From: an uncultured Phycisphaerales bacterium
GTDB lineage: Bacteria > Planctomycetota > Phycisphaerae > Tepidisphaerales > Tepidisphaeraceae
DNA length: 64,000 nt
Reading direction: 5' to 3'
NCBI GenBank assembly: GCA_903871935.1
Contig: CAIQIQ010000125.1
Location: forward strand, 1 to 64,000
Shown: positions 7,638-16,115 of the stretch, piece by piece
Position numbering within the stretch: the stretch's first letter is position 1
Layout: the number at the start of each line of letters is the position of its first letter
Notes under the pieces: generated by a model
The model's input: only the letters and a program-made list of their open reading frames with translations
Databases searched by the model: none
What the model was told of the DNA's origin: nothing
Made by a program: the position numbers and the translations under genes

Positions 7638-9161
7638 TTAACTGCCGAGAGCTTTGGCAATCGCCGCCAGGAGTTCGCGCTTGCCGGTGGGCTTCACCAG
7701 GTGATCGGAGAATCCAGCCAGCATACTCTTGCGCACATCCTCATCCAGCCCATACCCGCTCAGGGCGATGCCCGGCAGATCCGGATATTTCGTCTTTGCA
7801 TCGCGCATCAGATCCAGGCCACTGCCATCGGGCAGTCCCATATCGCTGATCAGCAGGTCAAAGTGCTGCTTCTCTAGAAGCGCATTCGCCGTCGCCATTT
7901 CCTCAGCCCATTGAACGTGATACCCCTGGCCGCCCAGCAGCCGCACCATGGCCCGGGCCGTGTCGCCGTGGTCTTCCACCAATAGAACTGAGAGCGCCTT
8001 GGCGGGCGCGGTCAACGAAGGTGCTGCCGCCACCTGGGCCTGCCGCTGCGCCAGCGGCAGGCGCACCTCGAACGTGGCTCCCTTGTTCCTGCCCTCACTG
8101 CGGGCAATGATTGTTCCACCATGCATCTCGACGATGGCCCGGCTGATCGCCAGCCCCAGGCCCAGTCCCCCGAAGTGCTTGGTAACCGCATGACCGCCCT
8201 GCTCAAAAGCATTGAAAATGCGCTGAAGGTTCTCGCTGGCGATCCCAACCCCGCTGTCGGTGACCTCCGCGACCACCTGCCCATCCTCCAACCGGCAGCG
8301 CACACCCACGCAGCCACCTCGTGGCGTGAACTTGACCGCGTTCTTCAGCAGGTTCCAGAACACCTGCTGCAGTCTTACGGCGTCGGCATCCACGACATAC
8401 GGCGCATCGATGCCCAGATCCACAACGAATTCCATATTTCGCGATGTCATGTCGGCATGGCAAACTTCGCCGGCGGCGCGTATCACCTGGCAGAGTTCCA
8501 CCGGCTCTTTGCGTAACGCCAGCTTGCCGCGGGCGATCCGCGTCACATCCAACAGATCGTCGATCAGGCGCGTTTCCAGTTCCACGTTTCGCCGGATCGT
8601 CGCGATGTCATCGCGAAAACATTCCGGCAAAGCCGCATCCGCCTCCAGCATGTTCACGATCGTCAGCACCGGCGTCAGCGGGGTGCGCAGTTCATGCGAG
8701 AGCACCGCCAGAAAGTGATCCTTGGCGCGGCTGGCCGCCTCGGCATCCTCCTTCGCCCGCTGCAGCAGTTCCGCGCGTTTGCGGACGATCGCATAGCGGA
8801 TGGCCCGTGTCAGGCCCTGCCCGTCCAGCGTGCCCTTCACGAGGTAATCCTGTGCCCCGCGCTCCACCGCCGCGACGGCCATCTCCTCATCATCCAGGCT
8901 CGTCAGCAGCAGGATCGGCATCTCCTCGGCCGCTCCCCGCAGTTGCGCCAGGCCTTCCAGGCCGGAACTGTCCGGCAGGCCCATATCCAGCACCGTCACA
9001 TCGAAACGCCGGCCGCGCAACTCGCGCAGGGCATCGCCCAGCCGTTCCACATGTACCAGTTCAAAGGGCACCGAACGGACTTCCGCCAGCGCCGAGCGCA
9101 ACAGCAGCGCATCGGTCGGGCTGTCTTCCACCAGCAGAATGTCGATCGCCTTTGTGTTCAT
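7638..9161 (-). CDS. Hybrid histidine kinase: REC-HisKA-HATPase-REC
   Basis: A 507-residue cytoplasmic signalling protein with no membrane segment. It has an N-terminal receiver (1-125; phospho-Asp in VTVLDMGLPD), HisKA with VLSHELRTPLTP near 155-166, HATPase with NLLKNAVKF, DSGVGI and GLGLGLAI (about 265-365), and a C-terminal receiver (about 388-505; LLISDMGLPDGSG and VKPTGK). It is the last gene of a leftward run: its ATG follows the stop of the single-domain regulator after 1 base. The kinase-receiver half closely resembles the protein at 14370-16013, suggesting duplication. The signal is unknown; the N-terminal receiver suggests input from the upstream kinase. Confidence 0.9.
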   Translation of the reverse strand: MNTKAIDILLVEDSPTDALLLRSALAEVRSVPFELVHVERLGDALRELRGRRFDVTVLDMGLPDSSGLEGLAQLRGAAEEMPILLLTSLDDEEMAVAAVERGAQDYLVKGTLDGQGLTRAIRYAIVRKRAELLQRAKEDAEAASRAKDHFLAVLSHELRTPLTPVLTIVNMLEADAALPECFRDDIATIRRNVELETRLIDDLLDVTRIARGKLALRKEPVELCQVIRAAGEVCHADMTSRNMEFVVDLGIDAPYVVDADAVRLQQVFWNLLKNAVKFTPRGGCVGVRCRLEDGQVVAEVTDSGVGIASENLQRIFNAFEQGGHAVTKHFGGLGLGLAISRAIVEMHGGTIIARSEGRNKGATFEVRLPLAQRQAQVAAAPSLTAPAKALSVLLVEDHGDTARAMVRLLGGQGYHVQWAEEMATANALLEKQHFDLLISDMGLPDGSGLDLMRDAKTKYPDLPGIALSGYGLDEDVRKSMLAGFSDHLVKPTGKRELLAAIAKALGS

Positions 9162-9162
9162 C

Positions 9163-9615
9163 TCATTGGGACGCCGGCAGGGTCACCACGGCAAACCAGA
9201 ACCGCTCGATGGACTTGATCACCGAGGCAAACTCCGAAAAGTCCACCGGTTTGGTGATATAACAATTGGCGTGCTGGCCATAGGCTTTCATCACATCCTC
9301 CTCTGCCTTGGAGGTCGTCAGCACCACCACCGGGATCATCTTCAGTTGCTCGTCGTTCTTGACTTCCTGCAGCACCTCGCGCCCATCCTTGCGCGGCAGA
9401 TTCAGATCCAGCAGGATCAGATCCGGACGTGCGGAGTTGGCATAGCGCCCCTGGCGGCGCAAGATAGCCAGCGCCTCAACACCATCCTCGGCCACCTGCA
9501 GATTGTTGATCACCTTGGCGCTTTCCAGCGCTTCCCGGGTAATGAGCACATCCGTGGGGCTGTCTTCGATGAGCAGAATGTTGATGGGTCGCATGCTGGA
9601 AGTATCATAGGTCAT
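9163..9615 (-). CDS. Single-domain response regulator (Rcp1-like)
   Basis: A 150-residue stand-alone receiver. [12 protein letters not shown] holds the acidic pocket, [17 protein letters not shown] the phospho-accepting Asp, VVLTTS the Thr/Ser and CYITKPVDF the Lys. There is no output domain; the long loop and the PRKDG motif are typical of regulators paired with phytochrome-like or PAS kinases. The ATG at 9615 overlaps the stop of the upstream kinase (ATGA), so the two are probably translationally coupled. It is likely a phosphate shuttle between the PAS kinase and the hybrid kinase downstream. Confidence 0.9.
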   Translation of the reverse strand: MTYDTSSMRPINILLIEDSPTDVLITREALESAKVINNLQVAEDGVEALAILRRQGRYANSARPDLILLDLNLPRKDGREVLQEVKNDEQLKMIPVVVLTTSKAEEDVMKAYGQHANCYITKPVDFSEFASVIKSIERFWFAVVTLPASQ

Positions 9616-11459
9616 ACCTGACTCCGATCGGAAATGGTGAATAGAAACGTCGTACCCTTTCCCGGCTCTGACTCCACCCAGATTCGCCCGCCATGGCGTT
9701 CCACGATGCGCTTGCAGATGGCCAGCCCGATGCCGGTTCCTGGGTATTCTCTGCGCGTGTGCAGCCTCTGGAATACGCCAAAGATGCGCTCGCGATACTG
9801 CGGCTCAATGCCAATGCCATTATCGCGAACGGAGAACTGCCAGGCGCCATCGACCTGGGCGGCCGATACATGTACCGCTGGCGTTCGCTCCGCAGTGAAT
9901 TTCAGAGCGTTGCCAATCAGGTTCTGCAGCAACTGCACCAGGCGGCCGTCATCAGCCATGATCGTGGGCAGCGGATCGTTGGTGATGATCGCCTTCTTCT
10001 CGTCCACCGCGGTTTGCAGGTTGCGCACCGCCGCCTTCAAAACTTCGTTGCAGTCGGCAGGCCGCAGGGCGTTGACGCGCGTGCCCACGCGCGAGTATTC
10101 CAGCAGGTCGTTGATCAGCGCCTTCATGCGGCTGGCCCCCTCCACCGCATGACCAATGTACTCATCGGCCCGGCCGTCCAGTTTCCCCCCGAATCGTTGC
10201 TGCAGAAGCTGCACGCATCCCGCGATCGCCCGCAAAGGTTCCTGCAGGTCGTGCGATGCCACATAGGCGAACTGCTGCAGTTCGGCATTGGATCGCGCCA
10301 GTTCCTCCATCGCATGCTGGATGCGCTGCTCCGCCAGCCTTCGTTCCGTCATATCGCGCGTAACCTTGGCAAATCCGCGCAACTTCCCATCCGCATCGCG
10401 GATAGCCGTCAGCGTCACGTTCGCCCAGAACCGCGAGCCATCCTTGCGCACCCGCCAGCCCTCTTCGCTGAATTGCCCCTGTTCCGCGGCGATCTCCAGT
10501 TCCTTCTGCGCCTTGTCGGCGGCCTGGTCCTGTGCACTGTAGAAGCAGGAGAAATGCTTGCCGATGATCTCCTCGGATGAATAGCCCTTGATCCGCTGGG
10601 CGCCGGTATTCCAAGTGACCACATTGCCGGTTTTGTCGAGCATGATGATGGCGTACTCGCTCACCGCCTCCACCAGCAGGCGAAGGCGCTCCTCGCCCTG
10701 CCGCAGCGCATCCTCGGCCACCTTGTGTTCGGTCATGTCGCGCGTGACCTGGGCAAACCCCGTGAGTTCGCCAATGTTGCCGCGGATCGGAGTCAGCGTT
10801 GTTCCCGCCCAGAACCGGCTGCCATCCCGGCGCACCCGCCAACCTTCCTCGGCATCCCGTCCGCGCTCTACCGCCAACTCCAGCGCCCGCGCGGGTTTCC
10901 CCGCTGCCACCTCTTCAGGAGTGAAGAAGCAGGCGAGATCTCTGCCAATGATCTGTTCCCGGGAATACCCCATGATGCGTTGCGCGCCGGCGTTCCAGGT
11001 GGAGACCTTCCCCAGCGAATCCAGCATGATGATCGCGTAATCCCGCGCCCCCTCCACCAGCAACGAGTGGAACCGCGCCTCGCTTTCGCGCAGGTCGTCA
11101 ATGCGCTGCAGTTCACGCGCTCGAGTGCTGCTGAGCATTCTCGAGACCAGGCTCATGGTTACGCCACCGGTTATGAACACCAGTGACCGCGCGTTCTGCA
11201 CCGTGTCATTGAAGGAGAAAACCCAAGCCGGTTCGGTGAACATGAGATCGACCGTCAGCGCTGCCACGACCGTGGCCAGCACGCCCGGCCCGAACCCGCA
11301 GAACGCCGCGGCCGCCACCACCGCCGGGTAGAACACCAGGTAGGGTGTTCCCGCAAAGACCCCCGGGAACTCCCAGCGCACCACCCCTGCGACAACAACC
11401 AGCCACAAGGCTAAGGTGTAGTCAAAAAATAGGCGGCCAACTGAGCTGGTTTTCGACAT
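9612..11459 (-). CDS. Membrane sensor histidine kinase: DUF4118-PAS-PAS-HisKA-HATPase
   Basis: About 615 residues from the ATG at 11459. The frame extends to a GTG at 11639 that overlaps the stop of the ATPase gene, but those 60 extra residues are Cys-rich and unlike the family, so the start is uncertain. The N-terminal KdpD-type DUF4118 region has four hydrophobic helices (about 10-110). Two PAS domains follow, near 135-250 and 260-375, each with the [11 protein letters not shown] / [11 protein letters not shown] core and its PAC segment ([14 protein letters not shown]). HisKA has [14 protein letters not shown] and HATPase has [10 protein letters not shown] and [12 protein letters not shown]. 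The repeated PAS pair looks like an internal duplication. It is the first gene of the three-gene phosphorelay. Confidence 0.88.
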   Translation of the reverse strand: MSKTSSVGRLFFDYTLALWLVVVAGVVRWEFPGVFAGTPYLVFYPAVVAAAAFCGFGPGVLATVVAALTVDLMFTEPAWVFSFNDTVQNARSLVFITGGVTMSLVSRMLSSTRARELQRIDDLRESEARFHSLLVEGARDYAIIMLDSLGKVSTWNAGAQRIMGYSREQIIGRDLACFFTPEEVAAGKPARALELAVERGRDAEEGWRVRRDGSRFWAGTTLTPIRGNIGELTGFAQVTRDMTEHKVAEDALRQGEERLRLLVEAVSEYAIIMLDKTGNVVTWNTGAQRIKGYSSEEIIGKHFSCFYSAQDQAADKAQKELEIAAEQGQFSEEGWRVRKDGSRFWANVTLTAIRDADGKLRGFAKVTRDMTERRLAEQRIQHAMEELARSNAELQQFAYVASHDLQEPLRAIAGCVQLLQQRFGGKLDGRADEYIGHAVEGASRMKALINDLLEYSRVGTRVNALRPADCNEVLKAAVRNLQTAVDEKKAIITNDPLPTIMADDGRLVQLLQNLIGNALKFTAERTPAVHVSAAQVDGAWQFSVRDNGIGIEPQYRERIFGVFQRLHTRREYPGTGIGLAICKRIVERHGGRIWVESEPGKGTTFLFTISDRSQV

Positions 11460-11635
11460 ATGGAGATATGGCACAAAGCCGCCTGGATAGTAAGGCCCAA
11501 CTGAGCCTTCTTCCACCACGGCATTATTGGCGTACGAGCGAATCGTACAGCATCGTCCTTGATGTGAGCACTCCCAAAACCCACGCCATGATTGATCGAG
11601 CCATGGACCGCAGCCACAGCGTGCAAACTCTCGCT

Positions 11636-12856
11636 TCACGTGAGAATCGTGGAGACAGGATTGACGAGGAACTGCTCGATGGGTGTTCCATCACCGCCGA
11701 TGAGCAGTGGTCGGGCATCACTATAGTGCCTGCAAAACGATGGCATACCCTGGAGCCGAATTGGGCGACGCTGGCTCTTGACCTCCAGAGCGATGATCTG
11801 CTTGCCATTGGCCAGAACGAAGTCCACTTCGGCCGCACCTTCGTTCCAGTACTGCACCTGCCAGGCCGTCCCGGCTAGTTGGTTCAGCAGATGAGCCCCA
11901 ACGGCCGACTCAACCAGATGTCCCCAATAGTGATGGTCGGCCAGGGCCTGCTGGAACGAAAGTGGCTGCAGCGCGCTGACCAGCGCTGTGTTCAGCACCT
12001 GCAGTTTGGGACTTGATGCCCGTTGCCGAACGGATTGCCCGCAGAACTTCTGCAGTCCGGCGACGAAGCCGGCGCCGTGAAGCAGGTCAATGTAATGAGC
12101 TAGTGTAGTTGTATTGCCGGCATCCTGAAGCTGTCCGAGCATCTTCTGGTATGACAGGATCTGACCAGAGTACCGGCACGCCAGATCAAACGTCCTCCGC
12201 AGCAGAGCCGGCTTGTCAACGCGGGTCATGAGCAGAATATCGCGTGAGACAGTCGTCTCGATCAACGAGTCGTTGATGTAGGCCCGCCATCTCGCTTCAT
12301 CGCCAATCAGCGACGCTGCGCCGGGGTATCCGCCAAAGTAGATGTACTGTTCAACTGACCAGCCAAACGCCTCGCGCATCTCGGCGAATGACCAGTGCGG
12401 CACGCGGATCACCTCGAAGCGGCCGGCAAGACTCTCAACCAGGCCCTGCTGCATGAGCATCGGCGAAGAGCCCAGAATCAGCGTATGCAGTTGGATACCA
12501 GAAGCGGTGTCGGCATCCCAAAGAGCCTTGACGGCGGCAGACCACTGCGGGATCTTTTGGATCTCATCAAGGATCAGCAGGCCTGAAGTGCCGGCCGTTC
12601 GCATGGCGACTCGTGCGGCTTCCCATTGCTGCTCAAGCCAAACTCGGTCAGCCGGACCTGCCAAGTCAGCCGATGCCATCTGCACCGGGCCGTGACATCG
12701 GCTCGCGGCCTGCCGGGCGAGGGTCGTCTTACCAACCTGCCGAGGACCTACCAGAGCTTGGATAAACCGCCGAGGCTCGCGCAACCGTGTCACCAGCGGG
12801 ATGAGCTGATCACGCGTAAAGGCATTGGTAGCAGGCGTTTCCGACTTACTCACCAT
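11636..12856 (-). CDS. DUF4143-type AAA ATPase
   Basis: A 406-residue protein of the widespread but poorly understood bacterial/archaeal ATPase family with a C-terminal DUF4143 nuclease-like domain. The Walker A is VGPRQVGKTTLAR (about 36-48) and the Walker B is LLILDEIQKIPQW (about 93-105). The C-terminus has the PD-(D/E)XK-like WNEGAAEVDFVLANGK then IIALEVKS. The family is often found in scattered accessory copies and is suspected of a toxin or defence role; this is not established. The ATG lies inside a 20-bp palindrome that is repeated 22 bp upstream, suggesting tight repression. It follows lysA by 48 bases. Confidence 0.85.
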   Translation of the reverse strand: MVSKSETPATNAFTRDQLIPLVTRLREPRRFIQALVGPRQVGKTTLARQAASRCHGPVQMASADLAGPADRVWLEQQWEAARVAMRTAGTSGLLILDEIQKIPQWSAAVKALWDADTASGIQLHTLILGSSPMLMQQGLVESLAGRFEVIRVPHWSFAEMREAFGWSVEQYIYFGGYPGAASLIGDEARWRAYINDSLIETTVSRDILLMTRVDKPALLRRTFDLACRYSGQILSYQKMLGQLQDAGNTTTLAHYIDLLHGAGFVAGLQKFCGQSVRQRASSPKLQVLNTALVSALQPLSFQQALADHHYWGHLVESAVGAHLLNQLAGTAWQVQYWNEGAAEVDFVLANGKQIIALEVKSQRRPIRLQGMPSFCRHYSDARPLLIGGDGTPIEQFLVNPVSTILT

Positions 12857-12887
12857 ACTGAGTAATTTTACTCACTACGTTGAGTAA
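12846..12887. promoter_or_regulatory. Tandem perfect palindromes over the ATPase start codon
   Basis: Two copies of TTACTCA-N6-TGAGTAA: 12846-12865 and 12868-12887, with starts 22 bp apart (two helical turns). Both arms are perfect in both copies. The ATPase ATG (12856-12854) sits in the spacer of the first copy. A dimeric repressor bound here would block transcription and translation initiation of the ATPase gene. No dedicated repressor gene is adjacent. Confidence 0.75.
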
Positions 12888-12904
12888 TTCAAGCGGTTGG
12901 TCTT

Positions 12905-14188
12905 TTACACCCGCTCCGCAGCAACAAGGTCTTCCCACGTCTCCCGGCGACGGATGAGCTGCGCCTTTCCGCCATCCACCATCACTTCCGCAGCCCGGCG
13001 GCGATTATTGTAGTTGCTGCTCATCGCGAAGCCATACGCCCCGGCAGTGAACACGCACAGCAGATCGTCACGCTTCACAACCGGCAGTGGCCGGTCCTTC
13101 GCCAGGTAATCGCTCGATTCGCAGATCGGGCCGACCACATCGACGATCTCGCCACTCCTGGGCAAGTGTTCCCGGTTCCGTTCCGTCGGCACATTCGCCG
13201 CATCCGGCCGCACCGGCCAGATATAGTGATAGGAATCGTACAACGCCGGGCGGATCAGATCGTTCATCCCCGCATCGACGATGACAAACCGCTTGTTGCC
13301 GCCGATCTTGCGATAGAGCACGCGCGTAAGCAGAACTCCCGCGTTGCCGATGATGTATCGTCCAGGCTCGATGGCGATGCGATACGGCTTGCCCGCCAGC
13401 AGCGGCAGCAGCGCCTTGGCATGCTCTGTGATCGGCTTGGCCTGTTCCTTGTGCATGTAGTTGACGGCAAAACCGCCGCCAATATCCAGCCACTCGATAT
13501 GGTGGCCCTCAAGCATCAGGCGATCGATCAAGGCAGTTACCTTCTTGACCGCCTGCACGTACGGGTCGATCTCATAGACCGGTGAACCGATGTGGATATG
13601 CACACCGCCGATGCGAAGATTCTGCAGGCTCTTGTACTTCGCAAAGAACGCCTCAGCGCGTTCGATGTCAACGCCGAACTTCGTCTCCTTCTTGCCGGTG
13701 GAGGTATGCTTGTGCGTCTTGGGATCGACATCGGGGTTAACCCGCAGGGCGCCCACCGCCTTCTTGCCCATCATCCCGGCGATGCGGTCGATGTTCTCGG
13801 CCTCCTCCTCAGACTCGATATTGAACGCCGCGATACCCACTTCCAGGGCATAGCGAATCTCCTCATCGGTCTTGCCGACGCCGGCGTAGATGATCTTCTT
13901 CGCATCGCCGCCGGCCTGCAGTGCCCGATACAGTTCCCCGCCGCTGGTGACATCAAAACCGCACCCCTCGGCCGCCAGGACCTTGCAGATATGGATATTG
14001 CCGCAACTCTTGATCGAGTAGCAGATCGTTGGATTCACCGGGGCGAATGCGGTCGCAATCTGGCGATAGTGCTCGATAACCGTCTGCTTCGAGTAGACAT
14101 AGACAGGGGTGCCAAACTGCTCGGCGATCTGCCGCGCGGGCACATCTTCACAGTACAGTTCATCGTTCTTGTAGGTGAACAGATCCAT
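12905..14188 (-). CDS. lysA: Diaminopimelate decarboxylase
   Basis: A 427-residue PLP enzyme of the alanine racemase fold that makes L-lysine from meso-diaminopimelate. The ATG at 14188 has AGAGGTG upstream; a frame to 14224 adds 12 unlikely residues. YSIKSCGNIHICKVL holds the PLP lysine, HIHIGSPVYEIDPY and LDIGGGFAVNY lie in the barrel, IAIEPGRYIIGNAG follows, and the C-terminal domain has GPICESSDYLAKDR and AGAYGFAMSSNYNNR. These are the expected LysA motifs. Lysine synthesis by the DAP route is consistent with diderm planctomycetes. The gene is divergent from the hybrid kinase at 14370. Confidence 0.95.
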   Translation of the reverse strand: MDLFTYKNDELYCEDVPARQIAEQFGTPVYVYSKQTVIEHYRQIATAFAPVNPTICYSIKSCGNIHICKVLAAEGCGFDVTSGGELYRALQAGGDAKKIIYAGVGKTDEEIRYALEVGIAAFNIESEEEAENIDRIAGMMGKKAVGALRVNPDVDPKTHKHTSTGKKETKFGVDIERAEAFFAKYKSLQNLRIGGVHIHIGSPVYEIDPYVQAVKKVTALIDRLMLEGHHIEWLDIGGGFAVNYMHKEQAKPITEHAKALLPLLAGKPYRIAIEPGRYIIGNAGVLLTRVLYRKIGGNKRFVIVDAGMNDLIRPALYDSYHYIWPVRPDAANVPTERNREHLPRSGEIVDVVGPICESSDYLAKDRPLPVVKRDDLLCVFTAGAYGFAMSSNYNNRRRAAEVMVDGGKAQLIRRRETWEDLVAAERV

Positions 14189-14369
14189 GCAAACACCTCT
14201 GACTGCCCAGCGCAAAGAGATCACAGATCTCGCGCGCCCGGCCGGTAACCGGGGGAGGAGTTATACTCTATGCCTGCGATGAAAGCGATTGGGCCATGCC
14301 CGCTGATCGGCCGGAGGCATAGAATAGTAGCGAACACGCCTGTCTTCGCTCCGTACTATGAGGTCACAA

Positions 14370-16013
14370 ATGCCGCGTAGGCTCGATATGGCCGACCACT
14401 TCTCCCGGCACTCCTGGGTTCTGCGCTACGGCATCACGGTTCTGTGCGTCCTGCTTGCGTTGGCTTTCCGCGAGGCCCTCGATCCCTTTCTGGGGGACAG
14501 CGATGACGATGTGACCTTCTTTCTGGCTGTCGCGGCGGCCGCTTGGTTTGGCGGATTTGGCCCTGCTCTGCTCGCCACGGCTCTGGGATATCTGGCGGCG
14601 GACTGGTTCTTCATTCCCCCTCGCTATTCGCTTTTTGTCATGACCCTCGACCACGCGGTGGACATGGCCGCTTACTGGATCGTCTGCGTCGCCATCGCGA
14701 TCTTCAGTCACAGTCTGCACCGGTCTCGCGCCTTGGCCCTGTCACGCCAGAGCCAACTGGAGCAAGAGATCGAGCGGCGCAAACAGGTGGAAGCGCTTTT
14801 GCAGGAGGCGAAAGACCTGGCCGATCAGAGCGCCCTCCGGGAGAGTGAAGCCAACCATGCCAAGGACCACTTCCTGGCGCTCTTGAGTCACGAGCTGCGC
14901 AACCCGCTGACCCCCGTGCTGGCGACCACGTCGCTGTTGCAGCAGGATGGCCGTCTTGACGAACAGACACAAGAGCATCTTGAGGTCATCCATCGCAATG
15001 CCGAGTTGGAGGCGAGATTGATCGACGACCTCCTGGATGTGACGCGGATAGCGAGAGGGAAGTTGGTCCTGGACCGCCGGCCGGTGGACCTTTCCACGAT
15101 CATCCGCCGCGCGGTGGAGGTGTGCCAGGTGGATATTGAGGCGCGGGATCAGCACTTCAAACTGGAGATCAAGGATCCGCCGCACCTCGTAGATGCCGAC
15201 GCCACGCGCCTGCAACAGGTCTTCTGGAACCTCATCAAGAACGCGGTGAAGTTCACGCCCCACGGCGGCTGCGTGAGCATCAAGGTGATGCGAGAGATTG
15301 CTGACTGCCAATTGCCGATTGCCGATTGTCCCTCTGAAATCGGAAATGTAGTCGTGGAGGTCGTCGATAATGGCATGGGCATCAACCCCGATGCCCTCGC
15401 TCGCATCTTCAACGCCTTCGAGCAAGCCGAGCGGAGTATCACCCGCCAGTTCGGCGGATTGGGCCTGGGGCTGGCCATCACCAAGGCCCTGGTGGAATTG
15501 CACGGGGGCACGATCAGCGCCCACAGCCGAGGCAAGGACCAGGGCGCGACGTTCACCGTGCGATTGCCGCTGGGAGCGCGGGCGCCCGCGCCCGCCATCC
15601 CCGACCATCCCAAGCCGATAACGGGCGGAGACACCTGCGCTCCCAGGCTTCGCATCCTCCTCGTCGAAGACCACGGCGATACCGCCCGCATCATGTCGCA
15701 GTTGCTTCAGCGTCAGGGCCACCGGGTCTGCACGGCCGGGGATGTGGCATCGGCCCTGAGCCTGGCGAGCAGCGAAACACTCGACCTGCTCATCAGCGAC
15801 CTGAGCCTGCCCGACGGCAACGGCATTGACCTGATAGGGGAACTCCGCGCCCGCGGCCACACCTTCCCCGCCATCGCCATCAGCGGTTACGGGCAGGACC
15901 AGGACATCCAGCAAAGCCGCGCCGCCGGTTTCACGGCTCACCTGATCAAGCCTGTGGACCTGCCCCATCTCACGGAGGCCATCGCCACGATGGCCGGCGT
16001 CCGCGCCTCATGA
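14370..16013 (+). CDS. Hybrid sensor kinase: DUF4118-HisKA-HATPase-REC
   Basis: About 547 residues from the ATG at 14370 (GAGG 6 bases upstream); the ATG at 14358 is an alternative. A KdpD-like DUF4118 membrane region (about 15-110, with FFLAVAAAAWFGGFGP) leads to a coiled linker, HisKA (LLSHELRNPLTPVL), HATPase (NLIKNAVKFTPHGG, DNGMGI, GLGLGLAI) and a receiver (LLISDLSLPDGNG and LIKPVD). The kinase core is a close paralogue of the protein at 7638-9161. Between two ATPase-domain strands it carries about 14 extra residues (IADCQLPIADCPSEIG) encoded by a heptanucleotide tract at 15296-15344 that the paralogue lacks. The tract stays in frame. Confidence 0.88.
   Translation: MPRRLDMADHFSRHSWVLRYGITVLCVLLALAFREALDPFLGDSDDDVTFFLAVAAAAWFGGFGPALLATALGYLAADWFFIPPRYSLFVMTLDHAVDMAAYWIVCVAIAIFSHSLHRSRALALSRQSQLEQEIERRKQVEALLQEAKDLADQSALRESEANHAKDHFLALLSHELRNPLTPVLATTSLLQQDGRLDEQTQEHLEVIHRNAELEARLIDDLLDVTRIARGKLVLDRRPVDLSTIIRRAVEVCQVDIEARDQHFKLEIKDPPHLVDADATRLQQVFWNLIKNAVKFTPHGGCVSIKVMREIADCQLPIADCPSEIGNVVVEVVDNGMGINPDALARIFNAFEQAERSITRQFGGLGLGLAITKALVELHGGTISAHSRGKDQGATFTVRLPLGARAPAPAIPDHPKPITGGDTCAPRLRILLVEDHGDTARIMSQLLQRQGHRVCTAGDVASALSLASSETLDLLISDLSLPDGNGIDLIGELRARGHTFPAIAISGYGQDQDIQQSRAAGFTAHLIKPVDLPHLTEAIATMAGVRAS
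15296..15344 (+). repeat. Heptanucleotide tract inside kinase coding sequence
   Basis: Seven consecutive 7-base units: GATTGCT, GACTGCC, AATTGCC, GATTGCC, GATTGTC, CCTCTGA and AATCGGA. CCTCTGA also occurs among the heptamers of intergenic copy A (4185-4191). The tract explains the extra residues in this kinase relative to its paralogue at 7638-9161. Confidence 0.65.
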
Positions 16014-16115
16014 GCTGCCGCCCAGAAGCATTGTCACGCACCGAATCCAGAATGCTTTGGCATCTCGCCGCCCCGTCCTTCCGCCAGCCCCATCCGCTCG
16101 CTACCATTACTCCCC

